Notes under the pieces: model-generated
What the model was told of the DNA's origin: nothing
Database searches by the model: none
The model's input: the letters and a program-made list of their open reading frames with translations, nothing else
DNA from: Sphaerospermopsis kisseleviana NIES-73
GTDB taxonomy: Bacteria; Cyanobacteriota; Cyanobacteriia; Cyanobacteriales; Nostocaceae
Assembly (NCBI RefSeq): GCF_002368075.1
Contig: NZ_AP018314.1
Location: forward strand, 110,535 to 156,545
Length of the DNA: 46,011 nucleotides
Reading direction: 5' to 3'
In this document: in pieces, positions 1 through 9,297 of the stretch
How the letters are laid out: each line of letters begins with the position of its first letter
Position numbering within the stretch: the first letter of the stretch is position 1
Program-made: the position numbers and the translations under genes

Positions 1-34
1 ACTGGTGACTGGGGACTGGGGACTGGGGACTGGG
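1..34. repeat. STRR array, ggactgg heptamer
   Basis: Tandem copies of a 7-nt unit (ggactgg with one tgactgg variant) at the window edge, immediately ahead of the peptidase gene. This is a short tandemly repeated repetitive sequence, a heptamer class common in filamentous cyanobacteria. Confidence 0.9.
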
Positions 35-54
35 AAGAAAGTAACCAATAACTA

Positions 55-1650
55 ATGACTATGAAAAAATTCTGGATAATCTGCGGTTTGGCTGTTTCCT
101 GTTTAACTGTGCCTGTATTGGCATTTGTAAAGTTGAGCAGTTCTCTGGGCAGTAGTGGTATTGATGCACTTAAATTACATCAACCACCATACAATTTAAC
201 TGGGCGCAAAATTGCGATCGGTCAGGTAGAAATCGGTCGTCCTGGTATGTTTGGGTTAGATAAAGCAGTCTCTAAAAATCGCGCTATTTCTCCTGTAGCG
301 GTGTTTTTACGCAATACACCAGCTAAATCAAATTCTGGTGTAGACCCTCATGCTTATAATGTGGCTACGGTGATGATCAGTAAAGATAAAGCTTGGACAG
401 GAGTTGCACCAGACGCAAAATTATATTCTTCTGCGGTGGGATCTACCAGAAATATGGGTCAAGCGGAAGAGTGTTTATCCACTCAACATATAGCATTACA
501 AAATGGTGGTGATGTTCGTGCTATTAACTTTAGTTTTGGTGAACCTTTGTACCGTGATCCTCGACCAAATGCGGTTTTAGATGGTCAAGCTTTGCTGACT
601 TTATGTATTGACTGGTCAAGTCGGGTGCATAATGTGGTGTATGCGATCGCCGGAAATCAAGGCAAAGGTGGGATTCCCATTCCTACAGATAATTTTAACG
701 CAATGAACGTGGCTTTTTCATCTGCTAGGGAGGGAATTTTTAATAAAGTTCATGTTTCTAATTTAGCAGGAAATAATCAAGGAGTAGGCGATCGCCTCGC
801 AGGTAAAGAATTTAATATTGGTGGACGCAGATCCATTGGTTTAGTTGCTCCTGGTACTAATATTCCTGTAATTAATCCCGATGGTAAATTAAACAACGCT
901 ACAGGTTCAAGTTTTGCTGCTCCTCACCTAACAGCTACCATTGCATTATTACAAGAATTTGCCGATAGACAGTTAAGAATTAAACAACCAAATTGGACTA
1001 TTGATGCAAGAAATCATCAAGTTATGAAAGCTGTATTATTAAATTCAGCCGAAAAAATTCAAGACAATGGTGATGGTTTGCGGTTGGGAATGACCAGGAA
1101 TTTAGTTGATAAGCAAAATCGAGATTGGTTTATTTCCGATGCTTACAAAAATCCCAAAATTCCCTTAGATGATCAAATGGGTGCTGGACATTTAAACGCC
1201 TTTCGTGCTTATCAACAATTTATGTTTGGTCAATGGCAACCTACCGCACCTGTTCCGGCTATTGGTTGGGATTATAACAAAATTAATGCTAATTCTGCCT
1301 TAGAATATAGTTTAGAAAAACCATTAAAACAAAATAGTTTTGTTGCTGTCACCTTAACTTGGGATCGATTAGTAGAATTAAATGATAAAAACCAAAATCA
1401 ATTATATGATGAAGATGAAACTTTTATAGATAAAGGTTTAAATAATCTGGATTTATTTCTAGTATCAGCAGATGCACAAAAAACGGAAATTGCTACTTGT
1501 GCTTCTGTGAGTGAAATTGATAATGTAGAGCATATTTTTTGTCCTGTTCCTGCTAATGGTAAATATAAAATTCGTGTGCAGTTTCAACAACAAGTCAACG
1601 AACCAACTCAAGCTTATTCCTTAGCATGGTGGACAGTTCCCGGAAATTAG
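55..1650 (+). CDS. Secreted subtilisin-like (S8 family) serine peptidase
   Basis: A 531-aa S8-type peptidase, probably exported. Residues 1-23 form a signal peptide (KK, a hydrophobic run, then a V-L-A cleavage-like site). The catalytic His lies in DPHAYNVATVM (H99), the oxyanion Asn in AIAGNQG (N201), and the nucleophile in GSSFAAP (S286). At the expected DTG position the protein reads IAIGQVEIGRPG, so the canonical Asp is not obvious and E59 may stand in. Residues of about 400-531 look like a beta-rich C-terminal domain containing an acidic DEDE segment. Two start codons lie six bases apart (55 and 61); the second gives a more typical MKK start. The gene is monocistronic, with an STRR directly upstream. 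The substrate is unknown. Confidence 0.85.
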   Translation: MTMKKFWIICGLAVSCLTVPVLAFVKLSSSLGSSGIDALKLHQPPYNLTGRKIAIGQVEIGRPGMFGLDKAVSKNRAISPVAVFLRNTPAKSNSGVDPHAYNVATVMISKDKAWTGVAPDAKLYSSAVGSTRNMGQAEECLSTQHIALQNGGDVRAINFSFGEPLYRDPRPNAVLDGQALLTLCIDWSSRVHNVVYAIAGNQGKGGIPIPTDNFNAMNVAFSSAREGIFNKVHVSNLAGNNQGVGDRLAGKEFNIGGRRSIGLVAPGTNIPVINPDGKLNNATGSSFAAPHLTATIALLQEFADRQLRIKQPNWTIDARNHQVMKAVLLNSAEKIQDNGDGLRLGMTRNLVDKQNRDWFISDAYKNPKIPLDDQMGAGHLNAFRAYQQFMFGQWQPTAPVPAIGWDYNKINANSALEYSLEKPLKQNSFVAVTLTWDRLVELNDKNQNQLYDEDETFIDKGLNNLDLFLVSADAQKTEIATCASVSEIDNVEHIFCPVPANGKYKIRVQFQQQVNEPTQAYSLAWWTVPGN

Positions 1651-1816
1651 CTATTTGATAATAGTGGTTAAAATCACCTTATTATAACTAATATAAAATC
1701 ATCAAATATTCTGAATTATGACGTATTAAACCACAACCATCAATATCAAAATAGATTTCTGTATCTCTGATTTTTGCTTTCATTGTTAATTTTATCTCAA
1801 CACATTTATAGACATT

Positions 1817-1848
1817 TGTTGGGTTTCACTTTGTTCAACCCAACCTAC
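1817..1848. repeat. Interspersed GTAGGTTGGGTT-type palindromic repeat
   Basis: An imperfect inverted repeat (tgttgggtttcac...gttcaacccaacctac), a small interspersed hairpin repeat widespread in cyanobacterial genomes. It lies between the convergent peptidase and helicase genes. The rest of this 293-nt gap (1651-1943) is AT-rich and shows no gene. Confidence 0.6.
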
Positions 1849-1943
1849 AAAAATCCTACAAAAATCCTTAACCGAACAGTATTGACATGAAACCTATTCA
1901 CATCATTACAGAAACATCATAAATTTTTCCATAAATGGTCAGT

Positions 1944-4900
1944 TTACAAACTCCCTAAAACCTTCAAATTCTCACGCCAATCCTCATCGTACCGCAAAGT
2001 TATAACTTGATAACTAGCATTATACCTGAGATTATCGCGCTCAATTTTATCTTGCTTTTTCTGTTCAGGACTATCATGAACTGAACCATCACAAAAGAGA
2101 GCGATCGCTTCTTCCTTATACACAAAATCTGGTTTACAATTTGCTTCAGGAATCAATTCCTGTGCAGCATCAGGTAATTTATACCCCCGTTGATAAATCT
2201 CCTGTAAAACCACTCGTTCAAAATCAGAGTTTGGATCTGTTTGAGAAAGCAATTTTTGATATTTTTCATCCCTGAACACACCTGATATCTCTACTGTACT
2301 TGTTTGCAGTTCATCCAGTAAAGGTTTAATCAGATGACGATTAATTAACGGATGGTCAAATTGATTCCTGTAGGAAAGTAAACACTCATAGCAAGCTTGA
2401 ATACAGGTATCCTTGGGTTCTAAGAAATGACAGATATCTAAAGCAGCATTGGCAATTTTGATAAAAGCATTTGCTTGTTGGAGTAGTTGAGATAATACCC
2501 CCGCACCACCTTCTGATGCTTCCCAAAATAGTAAATATTTTCCTTCTCCTAATCTTTCTGAGTCCAGTTCATCTGGTTCTAATTTATAAACTGCTTGAAT
2601 TGCTGTTTCTAGGGTATGTTGGAGAGTAGCAATAAACGCTTCTTTGTTATCTTGGGGAACATTCAAAGGTTCGATGACAAGAATATTGCAAGTGTCATCT
2701 ACCATTAAATTTACTTCGGTGTGTAAGGTTTCTGGAGGTAAATTTGTTGGTAGTGAGTTGGTTTGTAAATTATTTTTTGTATCTCCCCAATTACCTGTTT
2801 TAGTATCTAATTTAAACCCTCTTTCTTCGGTGTTTTTCTTCAGTCCTCTATTGATACGCCATAATTTAGCTGTTGCTCCATAGGTTAACTTAAATAATGG
2901 TGTATTATCTGCTGCTAAAACTGTGCCAGATTCTGGTTTTTGATCTGCATAACGGAAATGGGTAGTAATATTATAACCATATTTCAATCTTTCCTCTTCA
3001 TCGCAGGTAATACGTTCTCTTCTGCGAGTAAATGCTGTCTCCATTGACAACACACGATTTAATTTAGCTAGGTTTTGAGAACTATCAGGTTTAATTTTTG
3101 CACCGCAGTTTTCGCAGGTATCACGCGCATCATCTAGATGGAAATAACCACAGTTAAAACAACAGCTTACTCTTTGATATTGACTTTCAATTCCCCCTAC
3201 AGGTACTTTGGTTTTTGACACCATAAATTTACTACCTTCATAGTAAATAATATTACTGGGTGCAAATTCTCGTAAAGCGACAAAACGGGGACGAGAGATA
3301 AATTCACCTCCATCATTAGTGGGTATAAATACTCTCACAGGTAAGCGGGGGAAGTTAAACCCTGGTAAAAATCCTTCAGCAGCAAAGTAGCGATAGGGAT
3401 AAAATTCAAATTCGCTATTACTCTTACCTTGGTTTTGTCCTACCAGTAAATCTATTTGTCGTTGTGCTTCTCTTGCTTGAGCTTCAGCGTTTTTGCGTTC
3501 TTCATCTGTAACATAACCAGCAGCAGAACGACTAATTATGATGTTAGCCTGATCTCTTTGTTTGACAGCACCATCATAAAGTTCACGCCACCGCTTGCAG
3601 CATTTTTTCTCAAAGGTATTCAGTGCATTTTCTAGGGTAAATTGTAGCCAATGTACAGAATACCAAGAGGCTTTTTGTAAATCACTTTGACAAAAAGTAT
3701 CTGCAAGTATTGACTGAGTAGCTTGGAGACATTCAGCTAATTTCCCAGGACTAAGTATTAATTGTTCACGTACACTATTTTTCAGGGGATAATTAGTAAC
3801 ATCTAAATCAAGAATTTTGTTCATGGAGTCATCTAAATAAACTCCTGTATGTGCTAACCAAATTGAATACACATGAGATTTAACTAAATCCTGATTTGCT
3901 AATTCTAACTTAGGCGGAGCAACAGCACCAGCTACCATTTGCTGTTGACGTTGGAAGAAATACTGATCATGTCCACTACCAATGGCAGCATAAGTTATTA
4001 CCAAAGCCTCCTGTCCACTCCTCCCCGCACGTCCGCTACGTTGGGCGTAATTTGCGGGACTGGGGGGAACATTACGTAAGTGAACCACACTCAAGTCAGA
4101 AATATCTATACCTAATTCCATTGTTGGAGAACAGAATAAACTCGCTAATTCCCCTTTTCTAAATCTTTCTTCTCGTTCTTGACGTGCTTGAGTTTTAACT
4201 TGTCCTGTATGTTCTCGCCCTTCCATTGCTTTAATAGTTTGGGCGTTAGTTTGATAAAATTCTTGAAAGAATCTATTAACAGGTATTTTGGCATCTTCTT
4301 GACCCTGTAAACGCTTAGATGCAAGAGGGTCAGGGGAAATTTCAGTTAATATTGTAAATTTCCATACCAAGGAACTAATTTGTAATTGAATACCATTTTT
4401 AGTGGTTAAAAAACCACCATCAGCTAAAGCTGCAACGAAGGTACTAATTAAACTATTGTACTCTGTTTCTGTTAACAATTCACTGCGTAATGACCAAGCT
4501 TTAGGAGAACGTAAAAACAGCCCTACTTTACTTCTACTGGTTAATTTTACCGGGGCTTTTTGTTGAGATTTTGGTTTATAATTACCATCAATAATGGCAA
4601 ATTTGGCAAAATGCAATTGTTCATTTTCATCAAATACCCAAGGTTCTTTAATTGCTTGAAAAACATCTCTAAGTAAAGAATCTTTATTATCAGATTGAAG
4701 TAACCTAGCGTCTATTGCTAATTCTCGACGCAGATGATTTAATAAAGCTAAAGCAGCAGTCAATCTTTCTTGAGGAGTTGCTTGTAACAAAACTGGATGA
4801 CGGTGTTTATTCCAAATAGCTTTATCTGTACAAATTTCCTCTAACCCATCATATTCAATTACCAAAAGTCCACACTGTTCTAAATTAGGTTGAACTAAAC

Positions 4901-7469
4901 GCCATCCCCTGCGTAAGTCTTCATAAAGACGATATTCAATTAAGTGTTGAAAAGCCTTTTCATTGCGTGTTTTACCTCTACCAAATTCTGCTGTTTGTTT
5001 AGCATAATCTTTTTGAGATATTCCCATTTGTTTAATAACTTCACTCACTAATTCACCGTGAGTAAGTTTACCTTTACTTTGCAATGCACCTAATAAAGCA
5101 GCACGTAAAAAACTGGTTTGCACAAAATCATTAAAATGCCCCGCTTGTAATGAGGCATCCTGGCGATTATCGGTAAAACTGAGAATTTTGGCAGCTTGGG
5201 CTTTTTCGCCTGTGAAAACTTGTTTTAGACGGCTGACAGTGGATAAACAGAGGAGGGTTGTAGCGGTACTTCTACCTTCACTACTCAAGCGCGAAAGTTT
5301 GGTAAATTCGTTTTTATTTCCATCATGAACCACACCACAATTTAAACACACGCGAAATGGTCTAGGAACAAACCAACAAGTTGTTCCCTGTAATGGAGAA
5401 GTTGTAACTTTTCCGTTGGGGAGAATTTGTAATTTTTGGGGAATGAATTTAGCATAATCTTTTTTAGGAACTCGTCCTTTCTTTTTAGTTTCCGTAAACC
5501 AGGAGTCAGGAAGTCTGTCTTCATCTTTATAAGCATCCCAAATATGAAAATTAGGTTCTGGTTCATCTAAGGTAAGATAACCAGCTTGAATATCAGCATA
5601 TTCAGGATTCATATCTAATGCTGTGGGGAGTTGGGGAAGGACTATTTGTTTATCTTCGTTGTAATTAACAACATAATAATCATGTCCGCATTCCCGACAA
5701 AAGACGAGGGGATAAAGTAACCGTTCTTCTGTGGTGGTATATTGTCCTTCTAGGGTGAGGAAGCGTTTTTTTGGACTTTCAATGGTAGAGTAAACGCTAC
5801 CACCTTGGGAGATAAATTGATGAAGTCGAAAAGCTAAACCTTTAACTTTACTTCCCCATAAAAACATCTGTTTGAGAACATCTAAACAAATATCAAAAGA
5901 AAATTGAGTTTCATCAGCTAATTTTTCTGCGCCATTTTCTAAACTTATGGGTGTTCTTCTCACAAGATGACCTTGTTTATCTTCTAAACCAAAGGTCATT
6001 TCTATCCAATAACTTAAAGGATGATTTTGGAAATTCTCTAATGTTTGTTCTGTCTCTGGTGGTAAACCTCTATCAATGCTTTCTCGTAGTTCTGTAATGG
6101 TAGGTTCAGGACGTTTAATAGAACGTTCTAAGGTTTCGTCAATGACGTTATCAGGTTTAATTTCCACACCAAATAATTTACTTGCGACATCTGCAACTAC
6201 TTGACGACGTTGTGCGCGTGTTCCTTCTGTGGACATGGTAGCACTTGTACCAATACATAATAATTCGTAATTCGTAATATTTCCTTCGGAAACGCTACGC
6301 GAACGTAATTCGTAATTATTATTTCCTGCGGAAACGCTACGCGAAGGTAATTCGTAATTATTATTATTTCCCGACTCCCGACTTACGACTCCCAACTCCC
6401 CATTATTTCCAATTTTTCCACAGCGTTGACGTAATTTTCTAATTAATATCGCTACATCTGCACCTTGTCTACCTCTATAAGTATGCAGTTCATCTAATAC
6501 TAAAAATTTTAATTCTGGGGATGCAACAAGTTTTTCTTCCTGGGTGCGGGAAAGCATTAATTCCAGCATCACGTAGTTGGTTAATAATATGTGAGGTGGG
6601 TTATTTTGAATTTCGGTTTTTGTACTTAAACTTTCTTGTCCGGTGTATTTAGCAACGCGAATATGACTATTAGGAACGTTGTTAAGAAATTTCTTTAATT
6701 CTTCTTCTTGGGAGTTGATCAGGGCGTTCATGGGATATACTAATATTGCCCTAACTCCTTGAATTTCTGGATGACGCAGTAAGTCATCAAAAATGGGGAC
6801 AACATAAGTCATGCTTTTTCCTGAACCTGTACCCGTTGTTAATACATAAGGTTCTTGTTTTTGGGCAGTTTCAAATGCTTGTTTTTGGTGATAGTGGAAA
6901 TTAAAAGGTTCACCATTTTTAGAGAAGTATTGTGTACAGTCAGGATGGAGAATACCGTTTTTTACTAATTCATTGACTGTTGCACCAGGACGATATTTAG
7001 GATTTAATTGTACTAGGGGATTTGTCCACAGTTGTCCTTTTTCTAGTTCTTGATTGACAAATTCTTCGACTCTAGGATCACGAATTTTTAAGAAACTTTC
7101 TATATATCGACGATAATCGCCTATAATTTGATTACGGAAATTGAATATATCGAGATAATTCGTAATTCGTAATTCATAATTCGTAATTACGGAAAGTTGG
7201 GGGGTGCGTCCTAAACGTTGATCAATATATACTAATAATTGATTAGTGAAGGTTTGTGTACAGGTGTCAGGATTAAAGATTTCTGTGATTTCTTTATTAT
7301 CCCATTCTTGGGGAATATGGGTGAAAATTAAATCAAGTTGTTCTGCGGTGAGTTCAGCAATATTTGTACAGTCTACTAATGCTAATTTTTGTCCCATGAG
7401 GGAACTAACAGATAATATTGCTGCTTCTGGTTGTTGGATGAGTTCTTGTAGTTTGACTGGTATTTTCAT
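1944..7469 (-). CDS. DEAD/DEAH helicase-DUF1998-nuclease fusion (DrmA/DrmB-like)
   Basis: A 1841-aa superfamily-2 helicase. Walker A is TTGTGSGKS (residues 211-219) and motif II is LDELH (about 325-329), followed by YRGRQGADV as in MrfA/YprA-type helicases. GTSATM (about 408), FTDNRQDA (about 755) and QRSGRAGRSGQ (about 1150) are the later helicase motifs. A Cys4 zinc-ribbon (FNCGYF...CENCG) and the DUF1998 signature ACYECLLSYRNQFDHPL follow. The last ~92 residues add a Vsr/DUF559-like nuclease-type domain (PDFVY, FCDGSVHD, then D and R in a helix). In DISARM, helicase and DUF1998 functions sit in two proteins, DrmA and DrmB; here one polypeptide carries both. STRR-derived peptides interrupt it at about residues 94-106 and 360-405. 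It is the last gene of the minus-strand island. Helicase and DUF1998 identity are clear; the DISARM role is inferred. Confidence 0.85.
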   Translation of the reverse strand: MKIPVKLQELIQQPEAAILSVSSLMGQKLALVDCTNIAELTAEQLDLIFTHIPQEWDNKEITEIFNPDTCTQTFTNQLLVYIDQRLGRTPQLSVITNYELRITNYLDIFNFRNQIIGDYRRYIESFLKIRDPRVEEFVNQELEKGQLWTNPLVQLNPKYRPGATVNELVKNGILHPDCTQYFSKNGEPFNFHYHQKQAFETAQKQEPYVLTTGTGSGKSMTYVVPIFDDLLRHPEIQGVRAILVYPMNALINSQEEELKKFLNNVPNSHIRVAKYTGQESLSTKTEIQNNPPHILLTNYVMLELMLSRTQEEKLVASPELKFLVLDELHTYRGRQGADVAILIRKLRQRCGKIGNNGELGVVSRESGNNNNYELPSRSVSAGNNNYELRSRSVSEGNITNYELLCIGTSATMSTEGTRAQRRQVVADVASKLFGVEIKPDNVIDETLERSIKRPEPTITELRESIDRGLPPETEQTLENFQNHPLSYWIEMTFGLEDKQGHLVRRTPISLENGAEKLADETQFSFDICLDVLKQMFLWGSKVKGLAFRLHQFISQGGSVYSTIESPKKRFLTLEGQYTTTEERLLYPLVFCRECGHDYYVVNYNEDKQIVLPQLPTALDMNPEYADIQAGYLTLDEPEPNFHIWDAYKDEDRLPDSWFTETKKKGRVPKKDYAKFIPQKLQILPNGKVTTSPLQGTTCWFVPRPFRVCLNCGVVHDGNKNEFTKLSRLSSEGRSTATTLLCLSTVSRLKQVFTGEKAQAAKILSFTDNRQDASLQAGHFNDFVQTSFLRAALLGALQSKGKLTHGELVSEVIKQMGISQKDYAKQTAEFGRGKTRNEKAFQHLIEYRLYEDLRRGWRLVQPNLEQCGLLVIEYDGLEEICTDKAIWNKHRHPVLLQATPQERLTAALALLNHLRRELAIDARLLQSDNKDSLLRDVFQAIKEPWVFDENEQLHFAKFAIIDGNYKPKSQQKAPVKLTSRSKVGLFLRSPKAWSLRSELLTETEYNSLISTFVAALADGGFLTTKNGIQLQISSLVWKFTILTEISPDPLASKRLQGQEDAKIPVNRFFQEFYQTNAQTIKAMEGREHTGQVKTQARQEREERFRKGELASLFCSPTMELGIDISDLSVVHLRNVPPSPANYAQRSGRAGRSGQEALVITYAAIGSGHDQYFFQRQQQMVAGAVAPPKLELANQDLVKSHVYSIWLAHTGVYLDDSMNKILDLDVTNYPLKNSVREQLILSPGKLAECLQATQSILADTFCQSDLQKASWYSVHWLQFTLENALNTFEKKCCKRWRELYDGAVKQRDQANIIISRSAAGYVTDEERKNAEAQAREAQRQIDLLVGQNQGKSNSEFEFYPYRYFAAEGFLPGFNFPRLPVRVFIPTNDGGEFISRPRFVALREFAPSNIIYYEGSKFMVSKTKVPVGGIESQYQRVSCCFNCGYFHLDDARDTCENCGAKIKPDSSQNLAKLNRVLSMETAFTRRRERITCDEEERLKYGYNITTHFRYADQKPESGTVLAADNTPLFKLTYGATAKLWRINRGLKKNTEERGFKLDTKTGNWGDTKNNLQTNSLPTNLPPETLHTEVNLMVDDTCNILVIEPLNVPQDNKEAFIATLQHTLETAIQAVYKLEPDELDSERLGEGKYLLFWEASEGGAGVLSQLLQQANAFIKIANAALDICHFLEPKDTCIQACYECLLSYRNQFDHPLINRHLIKPLLDELQTSTVEISGVFRDEKYQKLLSQTDPNSDFERVVLQEIYQRGYKLPDAAQELIPEANCKPDFVYKEEAIALFCDGSVHDSPEQKKQDKIERDNLRYNASYQVITLRYDEDWRENLKVLGSL
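6259..6411 (-). repeat. In-frame STRR and GCTACGCGAA repeat insertion in helicase gene
   Basis: Inside the helicase gene lie taattcg heptamers, two copies of a ttccttcggaaacgctacgcgaa-type palindromic repeat, and a (g)actccc run. Together they encode a low-complexity NNYEL/RSRSVS segment between helicase motifs II and III. The reading frame stays open throughout. A smaller heptamer insert lies at about 7156-7190. Confidence 0.85.
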
Positions 7470-7493
7470 AATGTATAATTTTTAATTAATAAC

Positions 7494-7844
7494 TTAAAAT
7501 TCTTGAGCAATAATAATTAAAATCGCTGATTTTAAAGGACTAATTTTAGTGTGAATGATATCCCAAATAATCTCATCTTCTAAAGAGAAGTACGCATGAA
7601 CTAAAATATCTCGTAATCCGGCAATTTTGCGCCATTCAATATCTGGATATTTATTTCTTATTTCTGGGGGAATTTGTTTAACTGATTCTCCAATAACCTG
7701 TAAATTTCTAATTACCGCATCAAATCTTAATTCATCAGCAAAAAAACTCCGTTCATCTAATCCTTGAGTATAACGGAGAATTTTATCACAACTAATTAAA
7801 ATATCATCACAATAAAGTTTTAAGCTACGCGACATAAATAGCAT
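7494..7844 (-). CDS. HEPN-domain toxin (DUF86 family), MNT-HEPN module
   Basis: A 116-aa all-helical HEPN protein. The RNase-type RX4-6H motif is visible near residues 80-90 (LRDILVHAYFSL), with the following tyrosine that partner MNT enzymes adenylylate in characterised pairs. The alternative start at 7835 (MSRSLKLY) would remove three residues. The gene overlaps the 3' end of the nucleotidyltransferase gene by about 20 nt, the usual arrangement for this type VII toxin-antitoxin family. It sits between the methyltransferase and the helicase fusion on the same strand, so it could be co-transcribed with the helicase (24-nt gap). Confidence 0.85.
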   Translation of the reverse strand: MLFMSRSLKLYCDDILISCDKILRYTQGLDERSFFADELRFDAVIRNLQVIGESVKQIPPEIRNKYPDIEWRKIAGLRDILVHAYFSLEDEIIWDIIHTKISPLKSAILIIIAQEF

Positions 7845-8115
7845 CCTTTTCTACAGCATCAATAATTTGAGGTTTCAACATTTTTTTCGTGACTAAATCA
7901 ACGGATAGAGATAAGTTATCTTCTAAGAAAAATTTTAAGTCCATATATTCATCAAAGGTAACTTTACCTTGAAATTCTACTAATAAATCAATGTCGCTAG
8001 TAGTTTTTGCTTCATCTCTTGCATAAGAACCAAATAAAGCTAAGGAAGTTACACCATAACTTTTTATGGTGGTTAAGTTCTGTTTGAGAAAGTTAATTAA
8101 ATATTCTCTGTTCAT
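7825..8115 (-). CDS. MNT-type nucleotidyltransferase antitoxin
   Basis: A 96-aa minimal nucleotidyltransferase. The active-site signature GSYARDEAKTTSDIDLLVEF is complete: a GS motif followed by DxD (D-I-D). In characterised HEPN-MNT pairs this enzyme AMPylates the HEPN RNase near its catalytic motif and silences it. The gene starts at ATG 8115 and its stop codon lies within the start region of the downstream HEPN gene, indicating translational coupling. The pair appears intact, unlike the VapBC module just upstream. Confidence 0.88.
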   Translation of the reverse strand: MNREYLINFLKQNLTTIKSYGVTSLALFGSYARDEAKTTSDIDLLVEFQGKVTFDEYMDLKFFLEDNLSLSVDLVTKKMLKPQIIDAVEKDAIYVA

Positions 8116-8187
8116 AGTTTTTAATTTTGTTATAAGTTTCTCCTAAATTTACTAATCTTCTGCTATTCCACGGGAATCATAAACTTT

Positions 8188-8429
8188 TTGTCTGAATCAG
8201 GATGTCCAGGATTTGAGGATGTACAGGATGTTATTGATAATTTATTGGTGAATATCTAAGATTATAAAATACAATTATCCTTATAGTCAACCAATGACCA
8301 ATGAAAGCAGATAGTATAAAACTTTACATTTCATTTATTAAACATCATCCCCAAATCTCTATTTTTCATAGACAATAAAACACTTACATCCTGTACATCC
8401 TCTAATCCTGGTTATCCTGATTCAGACAA
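8188..8429. mobile_element. 242-bp palindromic MITE-like element, copy 1
   Basis: The element has long imperfect terminal inverted repeats: the left arm starts ttgtctgaatcaggatgtcc and the right arm ends with the complement (cctgattcagacaa). About 44 bp of each arm can pair. A second copy of the same 242-bp length lies at 9298-9539. There is no coding capacity. The element fills most of the gap between the MNT gene and the antitoxin gene. Confidence 0.8.
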
Positions 8430-8432
8430 AAT

Positions 8433-8497
8433 AATTACGAATTACGAATTACGAATTACGAATTACGAATTACGAATTACGAATTACGAATTACGAA
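8433..8497. repeat. STRR array, aattacg heptamer
   Basis: About nine tandem aattacg units directly after element copy 1 and shortly before the plus-strand antitoxin gene. Confidence 0.95.
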
Positions 8498-8549
8498 ATT
8501 TATGCTATAATTTTATTATCTTATCATATAGAATTGGGAGTTAAGAATT

Positions 8550-8822
8550 ATGAACTCTGTGGAATTAAGACAAAAAATAGCGCAAAATTTATTAACGATT
8601 TCTCCAGAAAATCTCAAATTTATTGATGAGTTTGTGGAATTTATTAAACACAAACAAGAAGCTAATTTATCGGAAACAATTAACTATAGGACAGCTTCAG
8701 GACGTTCAATTTTGCGTCACGCTGGTACATGGGTAGGAAATGACTTAGAAGACTGTCTTGAGTTGGTTTCTGAAACCAGAGGTAAGGTAACAATTAATAA
8801 TCGCATTAATCCTTTTGAATAA
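8550..8822 (+). CDS. VapB-like antitoxin (DUF2281-type)
   Basis: A 90-aa protein resembling cyanobacterial antitoxins that precede PIN-domain toxins: a helical N-terminal half (ENLKFIDEFVEFIKHK) and a C-terminal half rich in short polar and charged segments (GTWVGNDLEDCLELV). A good Shine-Dalgarno (gggag, 9 nt upstream) supports the ATG at 8550. It ends 6 nt before a truncated PIN toxin reading frame, so it is an antitoxin without a functional partner. It is transcribed against all neighbouring genes. Confidence 0.65.
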   Translation: MNSVELRQKIAQNLLTISPENLKFIDEFVEFIKHKQEANLSETINYRTASGRSILRHAGTWVGNDLEDCLELVSETRGKVTINNRINPFE

Positions 8823-8828
8823 TTTTGA

Positions 8829-8993
8829 ATGATGTATCTTTTAGACACTAATCATTGTAGTTTAATTTTCTTGAAAAATCAAACAATTCTTGATTATATC
8901 AAGGAAGTGGGAGAAACAAATATAGCTACTACTATCATAACAGTAGGTGAGCTAACTTATATGTGGGAAAATTGGAGAGACAATCATGAGTAA
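8829..8993 (+). pseudogene. Truncated VapC-type PIN-domain toxin fragment
   Basis: A 54-codon frame starting MMYLLDTNHCSL, the classic PIN N-terminus with the first catalytic Asp (D6). It continues to TVGELTYMW, which holds the second acidic residue (E41). It then stops, where a complete VapC would run about 130-140 residues with two further acidic residues. The 3' part has been replaced by the 91-bp repeat array that begins 31 nt downstream. The toxin is almost certainly inactive. Confidence 0.75.
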
Positions 8994-9024
8994 TTAAATA
9001 TCTTGATTTTGATGTTTGATTTTT

Positions 9025-9297
9025 TTGTCTGAATCAGGATGTCAAGGATTTGAGGATTTACAGGATGTTATTGATAATTTATTGGTGGATATTTCAGATG
9101 ATAAAATACAATTTTTTGTCTGAATCAGGATGTCAAGGATTTGAGGATTTACAGGATGTTATTGATAATTTATTGGTGGATATTTCAGATGATAAAATAC
9201 AATTTTTTGTCTGAATCAGGATGTCCAGGATTAAAGGATTTACAGGATGTTATTGATAATTTATTGGTGAATATTTAAGATGATAAAATACATTTTT
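9025..9297. repeat. Three tandem 91-bp repeats (left arm of the 242-bp element)
   Basis: Units at 9025-9115, 9116-9206 and 9207-9297 are nearly identical and each begins ttgtctgaatcaggatgtc. Each unit equals the left arm plus the following AT-rich stretch of the 242-bp element, whose full copy follows directly at 9298. There is no spacer variation as in CRISPR. Confidence 0.9.
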
